Part shown: positions 7,063 to 15,390 of the stretch, one piece after another
Numbering within the stretch: position 1 is the first letter of the stretch
How the letters are laid out: the number at the start of each line of letters is the position of its first letter
Assembly: GCA_021160625.1 (NCBI GenBank)
Contig: JAGHCE010000020.1
Span: 1-26,477 of the forward strand
Direction of reading: 5' to 3'
Length of the DNA stretch: 26,477 bases
DNA from: Planctomycetota bacterium
Lineage (GTDB): Bacteria; Planctomycetota; DG-23; SLPQ01
The notes under the pieces: model-generated
Databases searched by the model: none
What the model was told of the DNA's origin: nothing
What the model saw: only the letters and a program-made list of their open reading frames with translations
Position numbers and translations under genes: made by a program

Positions 7063-7668
7063 TCATCTCGTGCCTCTCAGGTGGCTGAAGGCGTCTATCG
7101 GCTTGGAAAGCTCGCCTCGGATCTTGGTTATGTACCACTTGTGCCGGCGCTTCTTGAGGTCGAAGAAGACGCGAATGGGTTTTTTCTCGGTCTTGGAGGC
7201 GGGAGCGCCGAGCTTCGTCGTGAGGGCCTGGAGGCCGAGGATGTCCTGAGGGGTGAATTCCACCGTGACGGTGGCGGTGTCTTCCTTTGTGTCGTCGTTC
7301 TTGACGGTGAAGGTCTCGAAGTGGAAGAGCAGAAAGGCGGTCGCCGCCGCCTTGCCGTACTTCTTCTCTTCGAAAAGGTAGGTCGGATCCTTGAGGCCGT
7401 ACTTCTCGAAGAGGCCCTTCGCCTCTTTTCCGGCCTGCTCTTCGGGTTTCTTCTTGAGCTCTTTTATGTCAGCCTTGATCTTTTGCTGCCGTTTTTCGCT
7501 CCACATAAAGGTGCCGATCTTCGAGATCGTATCCATATAGGCCCGAACGGCCCTCACAGGCGTGCCCTGGTCGCCGGCCTCGGCCTTTTTCCTGTCCGAG
7601 GCGCTCTTCCACCAGATGCCGCCGGCCACCACGAGCCCTATCGCGACAACGACAATGAGTTTTCTCAC
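7063..7668 (-). CDS. Membrane-anchored hypothetical protein
   Basis: I do not recognise this 201-residue protein. It starts MRKLIVVVAIGLVVAGGIWW, an uncleaved-looking N-terminal anchor. A lysine- and glutamate-rich helical region follows (SEKRQQKIKADIKELKKKPE), then a beta-rich C-terminal half with TVTVEFTPQD and KWYITKIRGEL. The helix followed by a final 'W-Y-I-x-x-I' strand is suggestive of NTF2-like/DUF4878-type extracytoplasmic domains, but that is only a resemblance. The start is GTG at 7668, with GGAGG seven bases upstream. Its promoter (7733-7761) diverges from that of the beta-helix protein. It is the first gene of a two-gene unit with the polyol dehydrogenase. Confidence 0.7.
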   Translation of the reverse strand: MRKLIVVVAIGLVVAGGIWWKSASDRKKAEAGDQGTPVRAVRAYMDTISKIGTFMWSEKRQQKIKADIKELKKKPEEQAGKEAKGLFEKYGLKDPTYLFEEKKYGKAAATAFLLFHFETFTVKNDDTKEDTATVTVEFTPQDILGLQALTTKLGAPASKTEKKPIRVFFDLKKRRHKWYITKIRGELSKPIDAFSHLRGTR

Positions 7669-7732
7669 CGCTTCGCCTCCCTGAGCAAGAGCCCCCCGCC
7701 GACCGGCTGCGGATGTGCCCCTGTAACAAGCT

Positions 7733-7761
7733 AGTAGAAGGCATCATGTCCGCATTGTCAA
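7733..7761 (-). promoter_or_regulatory. Promoter of the anchored hypothetical/dehydrogenase unit
   Basis: On the minus strand a perfect TTGACA (7756-7761) is followed after 17 bases by TCTACT (7733-7738). The GTG start is about 65 bases further on. Confidence 0.55.
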
Positions 7762-7815
7762 GGATTTCCTGCCCGAAAACGCAAACCCGCGGCAAGTACA
7801 GCAAAAGGTCGTGCC

Positions 7816-7845
7816 TTGACAGCGGCATCACCTGGGCTATATATG
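7816..7845 (+). promoter_or_regulatory. Promoter of the beta-helix gene
   Basis: A perfect TTGACA (7816-7821) precedes TATATA (7838-7843, spacer 16) or TATATG (7840-7845, spacer 18). The leader to the ATG at 7942 is about 90 bases. Confidence 0.65.
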
Positions 7846-7941
7846 AACTTGGTGCCGCCCGTTGTCGACGGACGCTTGTCGCGTTCTCCAACCGGCGCAT
7901 ATCTCGGCCCATATCCGGCCGGAAGCACTAAGGAGCCGACT

Positions 7942-10900
7942 ATGACGCAATGGACATTGCTTGTAGGTATCGCTGTTCTAATCACCGCAGGGATGCCGCT
8001 TTGGGCGAGTGTCCGAAGGGGTGCGCCGGTCGCAAATAGGCCGCCGCCGCTTAGGAATCTTTACGTCTCGACGCGCGGAGACGATAAAAACGACGGCCTC
8101 TCGCCCGAGATCCCCTTTCGAACGATAAGCCGTGCGGCTGACGTCGTCGAGCCCGGCGACCTGGTTCACGTCGCCGGCGGAACATACTTCGAACACGTCC
8201 ACCTCACTCGGCCCGGAACCGCCGAGCACCCAATCGTCTTTCGCGCCGAAGCAGGCGAGACGGCCCTTGTCACATTCGGACAGAAACTTCCCGGCTGGCG
8301 CAAGGTCGAAGGTTCACGCTTTGTCTATGCCTTATCATACGACCACCCGCCGGTCTACGTGTGGGAGGACCGCAGCGTCACGCGCTATGTCGGTATCAAA
8401 AATGCTCATATGCTCGACGAGCTGCCCGGCTCGTATCTCTTCGACCGCACCGAGCGGCGGCTTTACGTTCACCCGCTGCGGGGTCTCTCGCCCGAAGACG
8501 CGCGAATCATCGTCGTCCCGGCAACTGACGAGAGCTCCCGGTCGGTGGACCTCGACCAGGAGTCACCCAACATGCACGACGGCGGATTCCTGCACCGCGC
8601 GCCGCACAACCGCGTCGAGGGCTTTACAATCGCCTATCAGCCGGTCGGCGTGGACATCCGGGCCGACTTCTGTGAGGTCGCAAATAACGTCGTCTACGGA
8701 TGCCTCGGCGGGATCACCCTTCGCCACGGCAACGACTGCGTCATCGAAGACAACATCTCTTTCCGCAACGATTCGCACGGGATCGTCGCCGGACGGGGCA
8801 GCCGCGTCATAGTGCGCAACAACCAATCCCGGGACAACGGCCCGGCGGGCCCCTTTGCCAAGCTCTACCCACCGTACGGTATGCCCAAGGACATCGCCGT
8901 CTACGGCCTCTGCACCGACATATCCTTCACGGGAAACACCATCATTATGAGAAGCGGCGACCTCGGCTGGCGCTACAAGTCCCCCGCCGGAAAAATCGTC
9001 ACGACCCACAACGTGATTGTCGGCGGCTCGCCGCATATGATGTGGGGCGACGAGGCCGACTACTCTTTCAATACTGTAATCGGCGGAGTCCTCTGGTCGC
9101 GCCAGGAGCCACGCGAAGAGATTACGCCCGAGGTCGCCCGGAAACACAACGCCGTCGCTATGAATAACATCTTTCTGGAAAAGGGCCTACAAGCGGACTC
9201 CGGCTTCGCAGACGCCGCCCGGCACGACTATCGCCTGCGCCTCGACAGCCCCTTTGTCGGATCGGGCGCCTTCCCCGAGCCCGTGGCTCTTCGCTACGTC
9301 TCGCCCGAAGGCGATGACTCGGCCGACGGACGCACACCGAAGACGGCGTGGAAGACGCTGACGAAGGCCGCCGCCGAGGCCGACCCCGGCGACACCGTCT
9401 ACGTCCTTGCCGGAACGTACGCCGAGAGTGTCACCATCTCCACACAGGCGGCTGCCGAACTGCCGCTTGTCTTCAGGACATACGGCCGCGGGAGCGTTGT
9501 CTTAGACGGCGGGGACCGGCTTGAGAGCGGATTGGTATTGACGGACGCTCAAGGCGTGACGCTCGACGGCTTCATCCTGCGCGGCTACACCGGCGCGGCG
9601 GTGCGCATCGAGCGAAGCCGAGATATCGGGCTCGCCGAGACGGTCGTGGACGACGCAGCAACGGCGGTTTCGGTCCGCGACTGTAACGACGTCCGGCTGC
9701 TCAACTGCACGCTTCTGGACTGCGACAAGGCGGTGGAAGCACGCGGCGGCGAGGGGAAGGTGACAATCCGCAACACGCTCCTGGCGGGCTTCAGAGAGGC
9801 CGGCTTGGACCTTGACCGGGCGGCCGCGCAGGGCCTTGTGAGCGAACGCAACGCATTTGCCCCTGCCGCGACCGCCGTCGTCGGCATCCTCGCCGGCCGG
9901 TCGGCGGCATCGGTTGAGAACTGGACGGCGCTGGCGGCGGAGGCTCACCAGAGCCTTCTTGTGACGGCCGAGGTCAGTGCCCCTGACTATCTCTTGCCGA
10001 TCGGGTCGAAGCTTGCCTTTCGGGGCCTGCAGCACAAGCCGATTGGCGCACGCGGCGGCGACGACGACGAGAGCCCCGTGGTTATCGAGGGATTCAAGAC
10101 CGCCTCCATCCTGCCCGAGCAGGCCGTCCTCACCTGGAGCACACCGTTTGACTACGCGGCCGCGAGGCTTACCTGGGAAGGCCCGCAAGGCGCGCAGGGT
10201 TCCGTTGACGCCGAGCAGGACGAGACCTTGAAGCGCGTCCGGATGGCGGGGCGCATCACGAATCTGGCCCCCGGAGGGACATACCGCGTGACGCTAAAGG
10301 TTTCGGCGGGTGATGTACGAAGCGGTCAAGCCGAGCTTTCCTTCGAGACGCCTGAGACGCTACGCGCCCCTGCCATGCTTCACGTTGCGGTGGACGGAAA
10401 GGACGAAAACGACGGCACCGCGCCGGAGAGCGCCCTGAGAACGCTTGCGGCGGCCTCGCTGCGGGCGGTTCCAGGCGATACGGTTCTTGTCCACCCTGGC
10501 GTTTACGCGGAAAAACTGCGCCTGTGGTGCGGCGGACTCTCCAAGGAAAAGCCGCTGACATTCCGCAGCACCGAGCGCGGCGAGGCCGTCATAGACCTGG
10601 GCCGCGTCCTGCCGGGAGCCATCGCTGTCGAGAATCTCTCCCACATCGTTATTGACGGTTTCAGGATAAAGGGCGTGTGGTACGCAGGCGCTACCGCCGT
10701 CGGCCTGAAGGACGTCACCGACGTCTGGTTCACGCACAACTTTTTCGAGCCGCCGGAGCATGAAGAGTCGTCATCGACGCTTCTGGATCTCGTCGACTGC
10801 CGCGACGTCGTCATTGCCCGAAACTCTTTCGTTCGCGGCTTCAATGGCATTATCGCCACAGGCTGCGACCATATGGTGATAGATCATAACACTTTCTACA

Positions 10901-11310
10901 CCGGCGGCGTGAACGCCGTCATCTTCGACGGAAACCGGCAGGCACACCTGCGGATTACAAACAACATTTTTGCCGACGTTATGGTCCCGAAGAAGGGCAA
11001 CCCGGCCGTCGCCGTCTATCGGCAGTCGCCGCACCTCGTGTGCGACTACAACCTGTACTGGCGCGACAAGTCGCCGATGATGGGGCTCTTTTCGTTCCGC
11101 CGCAGGGAGGACGAAACGCCTATCTCCTGGCGCGACAACCCGAAGACAATCGAGGACGTGCGCGAGCGCTGGAGCGTGGAGGAGCACGGCGAGTTCGGAG
11201 ACCCTCTGTTCGTGGACGCAGACAACGGCGACTTCCGCCTCCAGCCCGGCTCAGCGGCTCTCGGCATGGCCGACGACGGCAGCGCCGTTGGAGCGATGCC
11301 CGCCGAGTAG
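7942..11310 (+). CDS. Large secreted protein with three DUF1565-type parallel beta-helix modules
   Basis: This 1122-residue exported protein starts with a signal peptide (MTQWTLLVGIAVLITAG, cleavage probably after PLWAS). Three modules start near residues 41, 452 and 814. Each opens with the DUF1565 pattern YVS-x-GDD-x-xDG...PWRTL-like, then PGDTV-x-V-x-x-GTY and an FRS/FRT strand, and continues into right-handed beta-helix rungs rich in D, N and V. Between modules 2 and 3 a stretch at about 714-808 (VLTWSTPF..., LAPGGTYRVTL) looks like a fibronectin type III domain. Such proteins are usually extracellular polysaccharide-binding or -cleaving proteins, but no catalytic set can be assigned by eye. 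The ATG at 7942 follows AAGGAG directly. Upstream in-frame codons are rejected because they lack a ribosome site and would precede the signal peptide. Its 3' end converges on the DegT gene. Confidence 0.87.
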   Translation: MTQWTLLVGIAVLITAGMPLWASVRRGAPVANRPPPLRNLYVSTRGDDKNDGLSPEIPFRTISRAADVVEPGDLVHVAGGTYFEHVHLTRPGTAEHPIVFRAEAGETALVTFGQKLPGWRKVEGSRFVYALSYDHPPVYVWEDRSVTRYVGIKNAHMLDELPGSYLFDRTERRLYVHPLRGLSPEDARIIVVPATDESSRSVDLDQESPNMHDGGFLHRAPHNRVEGFTIAYQPVGVDIRADFCEVANNVVYGCLGGITLRHGNDCVIEDNISFRNDSHGIVAGRGSRVIVRNNQSRDNGPAGPFAKLYPPYGMPKDIAVYGLCTDISFTGNTIIMRSGDLGWRYKSPAGKIVTTHNVIVGGSPHMMWGDEADYSFNTVIGGVLWSRQEPREEITPEVARKHNAVAMNNIFLEKGLQADSGFADAARHDYRLRLDSPFVGSGAFPEPVALRYVSPEGDDSADGRTPKTAWKTLTKAAAEADPGDTVYVLAGTYAESVTISTQAAAELPLVFRTYGRGSVVLDGGDRLESGLVLTDAQGVTLDGFILRGYTGAAVRIERSRDIGLAETVVDDAATAVSVRDCNDVRLLNCTLLDCDKAVEARGGEGKVTIRNTLLAGFREAGLDLDRAAAQGLVSERNAFAPAATAVVGILAGRSAASVENWTALAAEAHQSLLVTAEVSAPDYLLPIGSKLAFRGLQHKPIGARGGDDDESPVVIEGFKTASILPEQAVLTWSTPFDYAAARLTWEGPQGAQGSVDAEQDETLKRVRMAGRITNLAPGGTYRVTLKVSAGDVRSGQAELSFETPETLRAPAMLHVAVDGKDENDGTAPESALRTLAAASLRAVPGDTVLVHPGVYAEKLRLWCGGLSKEKPLTFRSTERGEAVIDLGRVLPGAIAVENLSHIVIDGFRIKGVWYAGATAVGLKDVTDVWFTHNFFEPPEHEESSSTLLDLVDCRDVVIARNSFVRGFNGIIATGCDHMVIDHNTFYTGGVNAVIFDGNRQAHLRITNNIFADVMVPKKGNPAVAVYRQSPHLVCDYNLYWRDKSPMMGLFSFRRREDETPISWRDNPKTIEDVRERWSVEEHGEFGDPLFVDADNGDFRLQPGSAALGMADDGSAVGAMPAE

Positions 11311-11355
11311 AAAAGCCAAGGCCCCGGCCAGGCGTCGCCTCTTCGGGATGGTTTT

Positions 11356-12516
11356 CTAAAGGACCTCGCGCGCAGCTTTTCTAATCTTCTTTATTAGCGC
11401 GGCGACGGCAGATGCTCTAAGTGTCGGAGCCGTCCCGAAAAAGACCGTCCGCGACAGGATGTCAAGCGACTTGGCACACATCTTCTTCGTGTACTTTTTC
11501 CGGCAGTCCTTGTTTTCTTTCAGCTTGAATGGGTCAAGCGCCGGATGGTGCGCCCCTTTGTGGCCCAGCACAGGGTCCCACTCGGTGTAGACATGCCGCC
11601 CGGTTTTGGATGCGACCGTCCCGTTAATCTTCTTCGCAAATGCGTCCGCCTGCGCCGCTGTTGGCAGCGTGTACATAACGTGGGTTCCGCATTCCCAGTC
11701 GAGGCTGTTTGCCCGTATAGGTGCGAGCGCCGTGTCGGCCGTCTCCTCCAGTATCCGCTTCTTCTGCGCCCTCATCGTCTTTATGAGCCCAGGCAGACGC
11801 CCGAATTGCACGTTAAGCACCGCACCGGCAATTTCCGACGCCCTCGCGCCATTAGCGGCAAATGGCTCAAGGTCGGGGTCGCGCCCGTCCCAGTAAAACC
11901 GGAAACAATCTATCATTATCGAGCCGCGCTCGTACGCTTTCTTAGAGTTGGTCGCAAACGCTCCTCCCTCGCCCGCCGAGATATTCTTATAGTAGTTGAA
12001 ACTGAATGCCCCCGCGTGCCCGATGGCCCCGAGCATCTTGCCCTTGTACGCGCCGCCCACGCTCTGGCATGCGTCTTCGGCCACGAGCAGTTTGCGCTTC
12101 TTGGCGATCTTCATAATCGCGTTCATGTCGCAGGGAAGGCCCCACATGTGCACGGGAATGACCGCCTTCGTGCGTGGCCCGATTGCCGCCTCCACCGCTT
12201 TAGGGTCGATCGTAATCGTGTCGTCGATGTCCACTATTATCGGGATCGCACCGGCGGCCAGCACCGAGATGGCAGTCGCCATGTACGTGCATGCCGGTAC
12301 AATGACCTCGTCTCCCGGCCCTACGCCCAACCCCACCAGCGCCGCTGTGAGCGCCATTGTCCCGCTTGCCGTCTGCACGACGTGCTTTGCTCCCACGAAC
12401 TTCGCGTAACGCTTCTCAAACCTCTCGCACTCGGTTCCGACACCGTACCGGAAAAGTTTTTTCCGCATCAGAACCTTGCGAACCGCCTGTACTTCTTTTT
12501 CGCCGATTGTGTACAT
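11356..12516 (-). CDS. DegT/DnrJ/EryC1/StrS-family PLP aminotransferase
   Basis: This 386-residue sugar-aminotransferase-family protein normally makes amino sugars from keto sugars, using PLP. Visible elements are the TASGTMAL phosphate-binding turn (49-56), VPACTYMATA, the VAEDACQSVGG stretch with PLP-contacting Asp148, and FSFNYYKNISAGEGG with Lys177 as Schiff-base lysine. Length is typical. It abuts the deacetylase gene, whose TAG at 12517-12519 immediately precedes this ATG, and AAAGGAG lies inside the end of that gene, so translation is coupled. It is the last gene of the HEAT-UroD-deacetylase-DegT operon. The substrate is unknown; the neighbours suggest sugar or glycan modification, or an unusual secondary pathway. 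Confidence 0.9.
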   Translation of the reverse strand: MYTIGEKEVQAVRKVLMRKKLFRYGVGTECERFEKRYAKFVGAKHVVQTASGTMALTAALVGLGVGPGDEVIVPACTYMATAISVLAAGAIPIIVDIDDTITIDPKAVEAAIGPRTKAVIPVHMWGLPCDMNAIMKIAKKRKLLVAEDACQSVGGAYKGKMLGAIGHAGAFSFNYYKNISAGEGGAFATNSKKAYERGSIMIDCFRFYWDGRDPDLEPFAANGARASEIAGAVLNVQFGRLPGLIKTMRAQKKRILEETADTALAPIRANSLDWECGTHVMYTLPTAAQADAFAKKINGTVASKTGRHVYTEWDPVLGHKGAHHPALDPFKLKENKDCRKKYTKKMCAKSLDILSRTVFFGTAPTLRASAVAALIKKIRKAAREVL

Positions 12517-13257
12517 CTATTCTCCTTTCCGTTGCCGGAGGATGTGCCTGGCGATGCCCTCGAATGTATCAATCCAGAAGGGTGATCCAGGCGCCCTTAT
12601 TTCGGTGCAGAATGCGTCGAATTCGCTTGCGGTGAGCGTCTGCGGTCCGGGCTCCTTGCCCACTTCGTGACACAGGAATACCAGCCACCGCCCTTCGGCC
12701 GCTGCCTTCTCCGCGTGCCGAAGCATGTCCTCCACGGGCGCACTGTCGACGCTCACCGCCGCCACGTCGGCAAGGTCTACACCAAAAGGGTCGTTGGCCG
12801 TCATCTCGAACGCGCTTCTTGCCGCGACGAACCGCTCGGACACAAGCGGCATGTAACTCTTGCGCTCCGCCCCCCTGCCCACGAATTTCTGTCCGCACGG
12901 ATACGCACACGTCACAGGCTCGACGCCCAGTTTCGATCGTATGTAGTCGCTGGCCTCTTCGATATCCCGCATGATGCCTTCAAGCGTGTAGTTCTCCAGC
13001 GCGTTTTCCCTGGACCATGAGAAGGTTTCGCTGCACGGATGCGTCATGGTGTGGTTGCCGATTTCATGCCCCTTTCCCACCACTTCACGCCAGTCGCCAA
13101 GACGCGGCTCGACGGCGGCGGGCGATACGTAGAAGGTCGCCGGGACGGCATGTCTGTCGAGTATCGGCAGTCCGACATCAAGTTGAGACGCACGCGCGTC
13201 GTCAAATGTCAGGCTGAGCGCAGCCGTCTTGCCTTCCGGCCACTTGAAATGCCCCAT
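12517..13257 (-). CDS. NodB-type polysaccharide deacetylase family protein
   Basis: This 246-residue carbohydrate-esterase-4-like protein removes N- or O-acetyl groups in known relatives. The catalytic pair is in SLTFDDARASQ (Asp19, Asp20) and the metal-binding histidines are in GNHTMTHPC (His69, His73). The YPCGQ and FLCHEVG elements match the remaining family motifs. There is no signal peptide, so it should be cytoplasmic. This suggests a small or lipid-linked substrate rather than cell-wall polymer. It begins 29 bases after the UroD-family gene and is translationally coupled to the aminotransferase. Confidence 0.87.
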   Translation of the reverse strand: MGHFKWPEGKTAALSLTFDDARASQLDVGLPILDRHAVPATFYVSPAAVEPRLGDWREVVGKGHEIGNHTMTHPCSETFSWSRENALENYTLEGIMRDIEEASDYIRSKLGVEPVTCAYPCGQKFVGRGAERKSYMPLVSERFVAARSAFEMTANDPFGVDLADVAAVSVDSAPVEDMLRHAEKAAAEGRWLVFLCHEVGKEPGPQTLTASEFDAFCTEIRAPGSPFWIDTFEGIARHILRQRKGE

Positions 13258-13286
13258 TCTGCACCCATCCCTTTTCTTGACTGTAC

Positions 13287-14543
13287 TCAGCCTTCCCTGA
13301 CCATTCGAAACATCTCCAGGACATTTTCGATCGGAACGCCGGCCTGGACATTGTGAATCGCATTGGCCACAAAGCCGCCGTCCGCGCCGAATATCTCCAG
13401 CCGCTCGGCGACCTCGGCGGCGACTTCCTCTTTTGTGCCGAAGGGAAGCGTGTGCTGGGTGTCCACGAGGCCCCCCCAGAAGACGATATCCTTTCCAAAC
13501 TTTTCTTTGAGCAGCTTCGGGTCCATCCCGGCGGCGCTCGTCTGCACGGGGTTCAGGATGTCAAACCCCGCATCGATAAACGACGGCACCAGAGGCGCCA
13601 CCGCCCCGCAGCTGTGGATAAACGTCTTCCACGTCGTGTACTTGTGAATCCAGTCGTTTATCCTCTTGCTGAACGGCAGAAAAAGGTCGCGGTAGGCATC
13701 AGGCGAGATGAAGGGGCCGTTTTGAGCTCCGAAATCCGTCGACGACGTGACGATGACGCTGAGCCTCTCGCCGACGGCCTCGTGGATGAGCGCAAGGTTC
13801 CCAAGCGCTATCTCGCACTGCCTCTCGAAGACCTCCCGGACGTAGTCGTGCCGGATAATCGTGCTCATATACCACTCGGCAACGTCCCGGATGCCTTTCG
13901 GGTGCGCAAGCCACGGCGCCGGAACCAGCGCCACGTCCCCGAAGGTCATACCCCCGAACTGCCCAACGATCGCGTAGTCGGTCTCGTCGTAGAGCCGTTT
14001 GACCTTCTCACGCAGCACTTCGAGCTCCTCGTCCGGCAGCCTTGTGAACTCTTCGAGGTTGTCCTCGACGTTCAAGTTCGCATCGTCGATGGGAGCCTGT
14101 CTGGGGATGGCATCGAAGTAGAATCCGCCCTTCGGCATCCTCGCGCTCGGCGGCAGCGACTTGTCACCCTGCGGGTACTGCAATATGTCGCCGTTTTCGT
14201 CCGGCTCGATGTTGAAATTGCCCGGCACCAGCACCGGCGTGCCGTCGAAAGTGACCCAGGGCTCCCAGCTCTCGCTTCTGAAGCCGAACATCGTCCCCCT
14301 CGTCCCCATGCGGACCGTGTCCACGCCGAGCGCAGCCCTCAGGTCGTCGCCGACCTCGCCGAGCATCTGGTAGGGCCCCGAGACCTTCACCGGCGTGCCT
14401 GCCTCGTCGAGGCCCAGGGCCTGCCGCAGTCCGGCTATAATGCTTACGTGCGCGCCCGTTACCGACGTCGCCCCCAGGTCTATCGGCACCCGGTCCGGCT
14501 CGCTGTGTGCCAGTGCCGCTTCCACGCGCTCGCGTGAATTCAT
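13287..14543 (-). CDS. Uroporphyrinogen decarboxylase (UroD/MtaA)-family protein
   Basis: This 418-residue protein belongs to the UroD fold group that also holds the corrinoid-dependent methyltransferases MtaA and CmuA. The N-terminus (MNSRERVEAALAHSEPDRVP) is characteristic. FIHSCGAVAPLVP carries His310 and Cys312, the HxC zinc pair of MtaA-type enzymes. The position of the third zinc cysteine reads AIHNVQAGVP, with His397 as the likely replacement. It is not a haem-pathway HemE: it is long and lacks that enzyme's N-terminal arginine pattern. It may be a methyltransferase or another decarboxylase-like enzyme; the substrate is unknown. The ATG at 14543 follows CCGGAGG, which overlaps the stop of the HEAT gene, so the two are coupled. 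Confidence 0.85.
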   Translation of the reverse strand: MNSRERVEAALAHSEPDRVPIDLGATSVTGAHVSIIAGLRQALGLDEAGTPVKVSGPYQMLGEVGDDLRAALGVDTVRMGTRGTMFGFRSESWEPWVTFDGTPVLVPGNFNIEPDENGDILQYPQGDKSLPPSARMPKGGFYFDAIPRQAPIDDANLNVEDNLEEFTRLPDEELEVLREKVKRLYDETDYAIVGQFGGMTFGDVALVPAPWLAHPKGIRDVAEWYMSTIIRHDYVREVFERQCEIALGNLALIHEAVGERLSVIVTSSTDFGAQNGPFISPDAYRDLFLPFSKRINDWIHKYTTWKTFIHSCGAVAPLVPSFIDAGFDILNPVQTSAAGMDPKLLKEKFGKDIVFWGGLVDTQHTLPFGTKEEVAAEVAERLEIFGADGGFVANAIHNVQAGVPIENVLEMFRMVREG

Positions 14544-14545
14544 TT

Positions 14546-15244
14546 TCACCTCCGGTGTTCCCCAACTGCTGCAGTGCCCGCTGCCTGTTGCGATATGCCC
14601 CACCTGGGGCGGTCCAGTGAGTTCTTTGAAGCTTTCAGTTCCTCGGAAAGGCCCTTTCTCTCTGCCCAGTTACACACACATTGCCGGAAATGTCCATTCC
14701 CGCTGCACCATTTGAGGTCAGCGGCCATTTCGATTGTCCCGAATCGCTCAAGGGCAAGCCTGAGCGGCAAAAAGTCGCGCCCCCGGCCGATGTAAGACCT
14801 GTAGTTGCGCGCGACTTCCTCCAGGTCGGTCTCACTGAGAAACTCGTCAACCGCCCGGCGCGCCTCGGCGGTGCCGATCATCTCAAGACTCATCGCCGCC
14901 TCCTGCGCGGCATACTTGTCGCCGCTGTGAAGAATTTGCACAAGGGGCCAGACGGCGTCTTCGCCCATCCTCGCCAGCGCCTCCATTGCCCCCAGGCGCA
15001 TCAGGTTAGGCCTTTGATCATCCGCTGCGATGCTTATCAGGCGCGCTATGACTATGCGGGACTCTGTCGCGGCGAGTTTCTCTACGGCGGCCCGGCGGAC
15101 CTGGGAATCTTCATTTCCCAGGTCATCAGTAAGGGCGTTCAGGCGCACACCGAGGACAGCCATATACACCATCGCCGCGACAAGCACGGCGAGGACCGCC
15201 AGCATCGCAAAGAGCCATTTTCTCCTGCGAAGTAACCCCGGCAA
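14546..15244 (-). CDS. Membrane-anchored HEAT-repeat protein
   Basis: This 232-residue protein has one N-terminal transmembrane helix (WLFAMLAVLAVLVAAMVYMAV) after a basic LLRRRK, so the rest should face outward. Residues of about 38-140 form HEAT/PBS-lyase-like helical repeats (LGNEDSQVRRAAVEKLA, RLGAMEALARMGEDA, AAQEAAMSLEMIGTAEA). The C-terminal part has a cysteine cluster (WCSGNGHFRQCVCNW). The start is taken as TTG at 15244 because AAGGAG lies six bases upstream; a GTG at 15262 lacks such a site. HEAT repeats are protein-binding scaffolds. It heads the four-gene operon and ends two bases before the UroD-family start codon. Confidence 0.75.
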   Translation of the reverse strand: MPGLLRRRKWLFAMLAVLAVLVAAMVYMAVLGVRLNALTDDLGNEDSQVRRAAVEKLAATESRIVIARLISIAADDQRPNLMRLGAMEALARMGEDAVWPLVQILHSGDKYAAQEAAMSLEMIGTAEARRAVDEFLSETDLEEVARNYRSYIGRGRDFLPLRLALERFGTIEMAADLKWCSGNGHFRQCVCNWAERKGLSEELKASKNSLDRPRWGISQQAAGTAAVGEHRR

Positions 15245-15265
15245 CGTCGTCTCCTTATCCACCTG

Positions 15266-15355
15266 CAAGCCCCGCCGTGGCACACATACCAGCCGTAGGG
15301 GCGCTGCTTGCCGCGCCCGCAGAAGGTCAGCCGCGTGCGCCAAGGCGCACCCTAC
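15266..15355 (+). repeat. Mosaic intergenic repeat without B/C (inverted A pair)
   Basis: CCCCGCCGTGGCACAC leads into GTAGGGGCGC at 15295. Positions 15295-15330 match 4782-4817 at 35 of 36 bases. Where module B would start, the sequence switches to an inverse A element ending CCCTAC at 15355, whose 23 bases are identical in reverse to 2339-2361. The two GTAG feet face outward, as in a BIME. Confidence 0.8.
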
Positions 15356-15390
15356 GCAGCCGCCGGTACCGCGTTGTTGTGCAGGGGCGG

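Noticed and set aside
7713..7931. A 72-codon cysteine-containing frame in the gap before the beta-helix gene
   Set aside because: No ribosome site precedes it, and it covers both promoters.
11311..11355. Terminator between the beta-helix gene and the DegT gene
   Set aside because: Only short GC pairings without a T tract are seen, so none is annotated.
13287..14543. hemE (uroporphyrinogen decarboxylase proper)
   Set aside because: The HxC zinc pair, the longer length and the lack of haem-pathway neighbours place it with the MtaA-like branch.
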